Positions 60,567 through 64,000 of a stretch of DNA of 64,000 nucleotides are shown piece after piece. A program made the translations under genes and the position numbers. The stretch's first letter is position 1, and every line of letters starts with the position of its first letter. The notes under the pieces were generated by a model, which worked only from the letters and a program-made list of their open reading frames with translations, had not been told where the DNA came from and ran no database searches. Source of the DNA: Aphelocoma coerulescens (taxonomy: Eukaryota; Chordata; Aves; Passeriformes; Corvidae). The stretch is from NCBI RefSeq assembly GCF_041296385.1, contig NW_027183526.1, positions 248,001 through 312,000 of the forward strand. The letters are read 5' to 3'.

Positions 60567-62684
60567 GTGACGCTATGGAACCTGGTGGAACCGAGGGGCC
60601 ACAGTGACACTGTGGGGCCTTTTGGAAGCAACAGGACCCTGGTGGGAAGCCACGGGATGATTAATCCTGCACGAACCTGCTCCAGGTGGGCTCCTCTCTC
60701 CCGGCTTCCACAGGTGCTGCTAGGATCCCACTCCGGCACTGGCTTGGCACGGGCTCACGGCTTCCTTTGGCAATGGCTCTGCTCCAGGATGGCATGCTGC
60801 AGAGAATGCAGGTAGATTTTGTGCTCACTCCTGGCATGCAGCTGGACAATAAAGCCTGATCCAGCCCCCCCTCAGCATATGTCCGGCTCTGGCATTGGGG
60901 CGGGGCAACTTTGGGAGCAGCCCCAGCCCTGCTCCTGCTCCCGGCTGGGCACCCAGCTGCTGGGACACAGGTGTGTCCTGATGCCACCGTCTACTCCTTT
61001 GAGAAGGGGAGGACAGAGTGCATCAGGGAGTTTGGTGTGGCTTACATGCGGCAAGGAGAAGGTGCAGCCCCAAACTGGCTTTCACTTCTAGAACCTTTTG
61101 CTATTGCGGGAGCAGCTGCTGGAGCTTTTCAACCGAGCTGCAAGAGTGAAAAGTGTGATGGCATGTCTATCTGAGAAGGAAGGTTCGGTGCCGCAGCCTG
61201 TTGTGCACAATTTATATGCTGATAAGAGAAGGGGGTGCTTTTGCAACGTTTTCCTTCCTGACACTTCTGTCTCTGTGAGCTTTAGCTGCTTGGACTCAGG
61301 GATACCGAAGGTATGTGAAAGTGACTGGGATGCGAGAATCATGTTGCACAGGGAACAGGGAAGGTCAGCAAATGTTTCCTGTCCTGGCACATCTCTCAGT
61401 CTGAACTGCAGCTGCAGATGCTTCACTTCCGCCAAGGACTCTGCCACCTTGAGAGAAGGATGCGCTCTATGGAGTTGAGAAAGAAAGTGCGTCTCACTAG
61501 CTTCTTTCCTCTACTTCATAGACAGCAAAGGGGCTATGAAAGGCAGCACTGGCTTTTTGTTCTAGGACTTCTTCTTTACAAGCAGCTGCTGGATGTTTGG
61601 AAGGGGGTTTGGGATATGCAAAAATGAGAGGCTAAGATGGTAAGAGGGTAAGATGGAAGTCATCTGGCAAAAGCAGAGCTCACAAAAGGGCCAGCTGAGA
61701 AAGCTCTTGCTGCCTACAACTTCAACTGCACCCCTCAAAGCAGCAGCACACACGCTGCTCTCGGCACTTTCCTTCTCAGCTCTACGCACCATCCTAAGCC
61801 TTGCCTCTCCCACACTCAGGATCCAAAGACAACGGCACCAGGGACTGCTCACACACTAAAGGCACCAGGACAAAAGGCTCACCAGCTTGGCCTTTGCATT
61901 CCCGCTGACAGCTCCACAGCTTGAACCCAGAGAACTGCCTGCTGCCAACAGCCTTTCCAATCACTCTGAGCACCTCATGACAAGGAGTGTGGGGAATGAA
62001 TCTCCAGCAGCCTCCTGCCCCAGGCTGTCCCCCGGGAGCAGCCCTGCTCCAGGCCGTGACTGCCACCTGCACAGCCAAAGGACCCAGAGCCGGTGTTACA
62101 CACCACAGCTGTGCCTGGCACAGAGACACCAGTGGCCACACAAGTGGCCATGGCACTGTCCACACACAGTCCCTGCTGCTGCTCCCCCAGCCGCTGGCAC
62201 CAACTCCCAGCCACCCACTCCTAAAGCCACGGGGCCCACTGGGACACTGCGGGGGCTCGTGGAAGCCAGCGGCCATTGTGACACAGCGGGGCTGCACAGA
62301 GCCCACGGTGCTTTGTGACCCGTGGCTCCCAGGAGAGCCTTTGTGATGCTGGGGAACTACAAGGAAGCCTGGCTCCTCTGTGACACCACCACAGAAGCTC
62401 AGGGGAGCCCTGGAGACCGTGCTGATGCTATGGAACCTGATGCAACCCTGCCTCCTCTGTGACACCACAGAACCTCTGGGAGCCCTGGAGACCGTGCTGA
62501 TGCTATGGAACCTGAGGCAACCCTGCCTCCTCTGTGACACCACAGAACCTCTGGGAGCCCTGGAGACCGTGCTGATGCTATGGAACCTGATGCAACCCTG
62601 CCTCCACTGTGACACCACAGAAGCTCGGGGAGCTCTGCAGACCGTGGGGATGCTGGCGAAGCTGACGGAACCCTGGGCACCACA
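60567..62684 (+). repeat. Macrosatellite unit U29 (2118 bp, n=3)
   Basis: Minisatellite at 62395-62620. Copies 2 and 3 both start AACCTC, unlike the AAGCTCTTGG/AACCTC order of other n=3 units, and copy 2 has the R marker. Private A at 62107 (CACGGCTG to CACAGCTG) is a CpG transition. Gene-like segment at 61092-61627. Confidence 0.97.
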
Positions 62685-64000
62685 GTGACGCTATGGAACC
62701 TGGTGGAACCGAGGGGCCACAGTGACACTGTGGGGCCTTTTGGAAGCAACAGGACCCTGGTGGGAAGCCACGGGATGATTAATCCTGCACGAACCTGCTC
62801 CAGGTGGGCTCCTCTCTCCCGGCTTCCACAGGTGCTGCTAGGATCCCACTCCGGCACTGGCTTGGCACGGGCTCACGGCTTCCTTTGGCAATGGCTCTGC
62901 TCCAGGATGGCATGCTGCAGAGAATGCAGGTAGATTTTGTGCTCACTCCTGGCATGCAGCTGGACAATAAAGCCTGATCCAGCCCCCCCTCAGCATATGT
63001 CCGGCTCTGGCATTGGGGCGGGGCAACTTTGGGAGCAGCCCCAGCCCTGCTCCTGCTCCCGGCTGGGCACCCAGCTGCTGGGACACAGGTGTGTCCTGAT
63101 GCCACCGTCTACTCCTTTGAGAAGGGGAGGACAGAGTGCATCAGGGAGTTTGGTGTGGCTTACATGCGGCAAGGAGAAGGTGCAGCCCCAAACTGGCTTT
63201 CACTTCTAGAACCTTTTGCTATTGCGGGAGCAGCTGCTGGAGCTTTTCAACCGAGCTGCAAGAGTGAAAAGTGTGATGGCATGTCTATCTGAGAAGGAAG
63301 GTTCGGTGCCGCAGCCTGTTGTGCACAATTTATATGCTGATAAGAGAAGGGGGTGCTTTTGGAACGTTTTCCTTCCTGACACTTCTGTCTCTGTGAGCTT
63401 TAGCTGCTTGGACTCAGGGATACCGAAGGTATGTGAAAGTGACTGGGATGCGAGAATCATGTTGCACAGGGAACAGGGAAGGTCAGCAAATGTTTCCTGT
63501 CCTGGCACATCTCTCAGTCTGAACTGCAGCTGCAGATGCTTCACTTCCGCCAAGGACTCTGCCACCTTGAGAGAAGGATGCGCTCTATGGAGTTGAGAAA
63601 GAAAGTGCGTCTCACTAGCTTCTTTCCTCTACTTCATAGACAGCAAAGGGGCTATGAAAGGCAGCACTGGCTTTTTGTTCTAGGACTTCTTCTTTACAAG
63701 CAGCTGCTGGATGTTTGGAAGGGGGTTTGGGATATGCAAAAATGAGAGGCTAAGATGGTAAGAGGGTAAGATGGAAGTCATCTGGCAAAAGCAGAGCTCA
63801 CAAAAGGGCCAGCTGAGAAAGCTCTTGCTGCCTACAACTGCACCCCTCAAAGCAGCAGCACACACGCTGCTCTCGGCACTTTCCTTCTCAGCTCTACGCA
63901 CCATCCTAAGCCTTGCCTCTCCCACACTCAGGATCCAAAGACAACGGCACCAGGGACTGCTCACACACTAAAGGCACCAGGACAAAAGGCTCACCAGCTT
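62685..64000 (+). repeat. Partial unit U30 (W type, 6-bp deletion)
   Basis: First 1316 bases of a further unit. W marker G at 63362. A 6-bp deletion near 63837 reduces CAACTTCAACTG to CAACTG, consistent with slippage between two CAACT direct repeats. Gene-like segment at 63210-63745. It follows an n=3 unit as U26 does, so it may open a third cycle of the trimer block. Confidence 0.97.

Larger units (their letters stand above)
47109..62684 (+). repeat. Higher-order trimer block, ~6.65 kb then a four-unit version (U23-U29)
   Basis: U23-U24-U25 run 5R, 5M with H, 3; U26-U29 run 5R, 5M with H, 5M with H, 3. Periods are 6654 bp and 8922 bp; the second is longer by one 2268-bp unit, seen as U27 and U28 being indistinguishable. 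Both cycles have the same unit order. Confidence 0.8.
1..64000 (+). repeat. Macrosatellite tandem array, 29 complete units plus two partial
   Basis: The same ~2-kb sequence recurs head to tail across the whole window with no interruption, inversion or insertion. Using the ATG at 143 as anchor, successive units begin at 143, 2186, 4304, 6422, 8690, 10733, 12776, 14819, 16937, 19130, 21323, 23365, 25634, 27676, 29944, 31986, 34254, 36296, 38564, 40682, 42723, 44991, 47109, 49377, 51645, 53763, 56031, 58299, 60567 and 62685. Spacings are 2041-2269 bp and fit 1893 + 75n with n = 2-5, give or take 1-2 bp. Units are near identical outside the 75-bp sub-repeat. The chosen unit boundary is arbitrary. 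The array enters and leaves the window, so its real size is unknown. Confidence 0.99.

Noticed and set aside
1..64000. CRISPR array
   Set aside because: Repeats are directly adjacent with no unique spacers, units are about 2 kb, and the context is eukaryotic.
1..64000. Ribosomal DNA or its intergenic spacer
   Set aside because: No 18S, 5.8S, 28S or 5S-like sequence is recognisable in the unit.
1..64000. Tandem transposon or endogenous retrovirus
   Set aside because: No reverse transcriptase, integrase or transposase motifs, no terminal repeats or target-site duplications, and no poly(A) or microsatellite tail are seen in the unit.
1..64000. Centromeric satellite with CENP-B boxes
   Set aside because: I looked for the TTCG...CGGGA core of the CENP-B box and did not find it. 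The unit is also far longer than typical centromeric monomers, though a pericentromeric location cannot be excluded.
1..64000. Assembly artefact producing false tandem copies
   Set aside because: Units carry many private and block-shared variants with an orderly nested pattern, which simple collapse or duplication errors would not create. A miscount of identical neighbours such as U9/U10 or U27/U28 remains possible.

Overview
The whole window is one uninterrupted tandem array of a large GC-rich repeat (a macrosatellite). It holds 29 complete head-to-tail units, all in the same orientation, plus a partial unit at each end. No single-copy flank is visible, so the array is longer than 64 kb on both sides. 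I recognise no conventional gene, RNA gene, CRISPR array or transposon.

Units are numbered U1-U30 from an arbitrary anchor, the ATG first seen at 143; positions 1-142 are the tail of the preceding unit. Unit length is quantised: 1893 + 75n bp, where n (2, 3, 4 or 5) is the copy number of a nested 75-bp minisatellite near the end of each unit. Among the 29 complete units n=2 occurs 9 times, n=3 7 times, n=4 twice and n=5 11 times. Only 1-2 bp of other length change is seen, apart from a 6-bp deletion in the last partial unit. Outside the minisatellite the units differ by only a few substitutions each.

Within a unit (offsets from the anchor) the order is: degenerate ~37-bp repeats with a 17-bp palindrome (+0 to about +90); a splice-acceptor-like site (+145) and an AATAAA signal (+281) with a GC box just downstream (+330); a gene-like segment (+525 to +1060) made of two phase-compatible candidate exons ending in TGA; about 640 bp of unassigned sequence; then degenerate ~37-bp repeats and the 75-bp minisatellite. 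In this layout the only AATAAA downstream of the candidate exons lies in the next unit.

Shared variants divide the array into higher-order blocks. These are a V2-Q2-Q2-Q3 block (U5-U8), two matching n=4 units (U9-U10), four tandem copies of a ~4.31-kb n=2/n=5 dimer (U11-U18), and a ~6.65-kb trimer n=5/n=5/n=3 (U23-U25) repeated as a four-unit version (U26-U29). They look like the product of unequal crossing-over and conversion.

Organism: a eukaryote, very probably a vertebrate. The evidence is AATAAA, GT-AG-like sites and a strong bias of unit-to-unit differences toward CpG to TpG/CpA, which is the footprint of germline cytosine methylation. The general look of the GTGACAC-rich minisatellite suggests a bird, but that is only an impression. 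The best candidate for something undescribed is a gene fragment amplified inside a methylated macrosatellite; whether it is transcribed or translated cannot be told from sequence.
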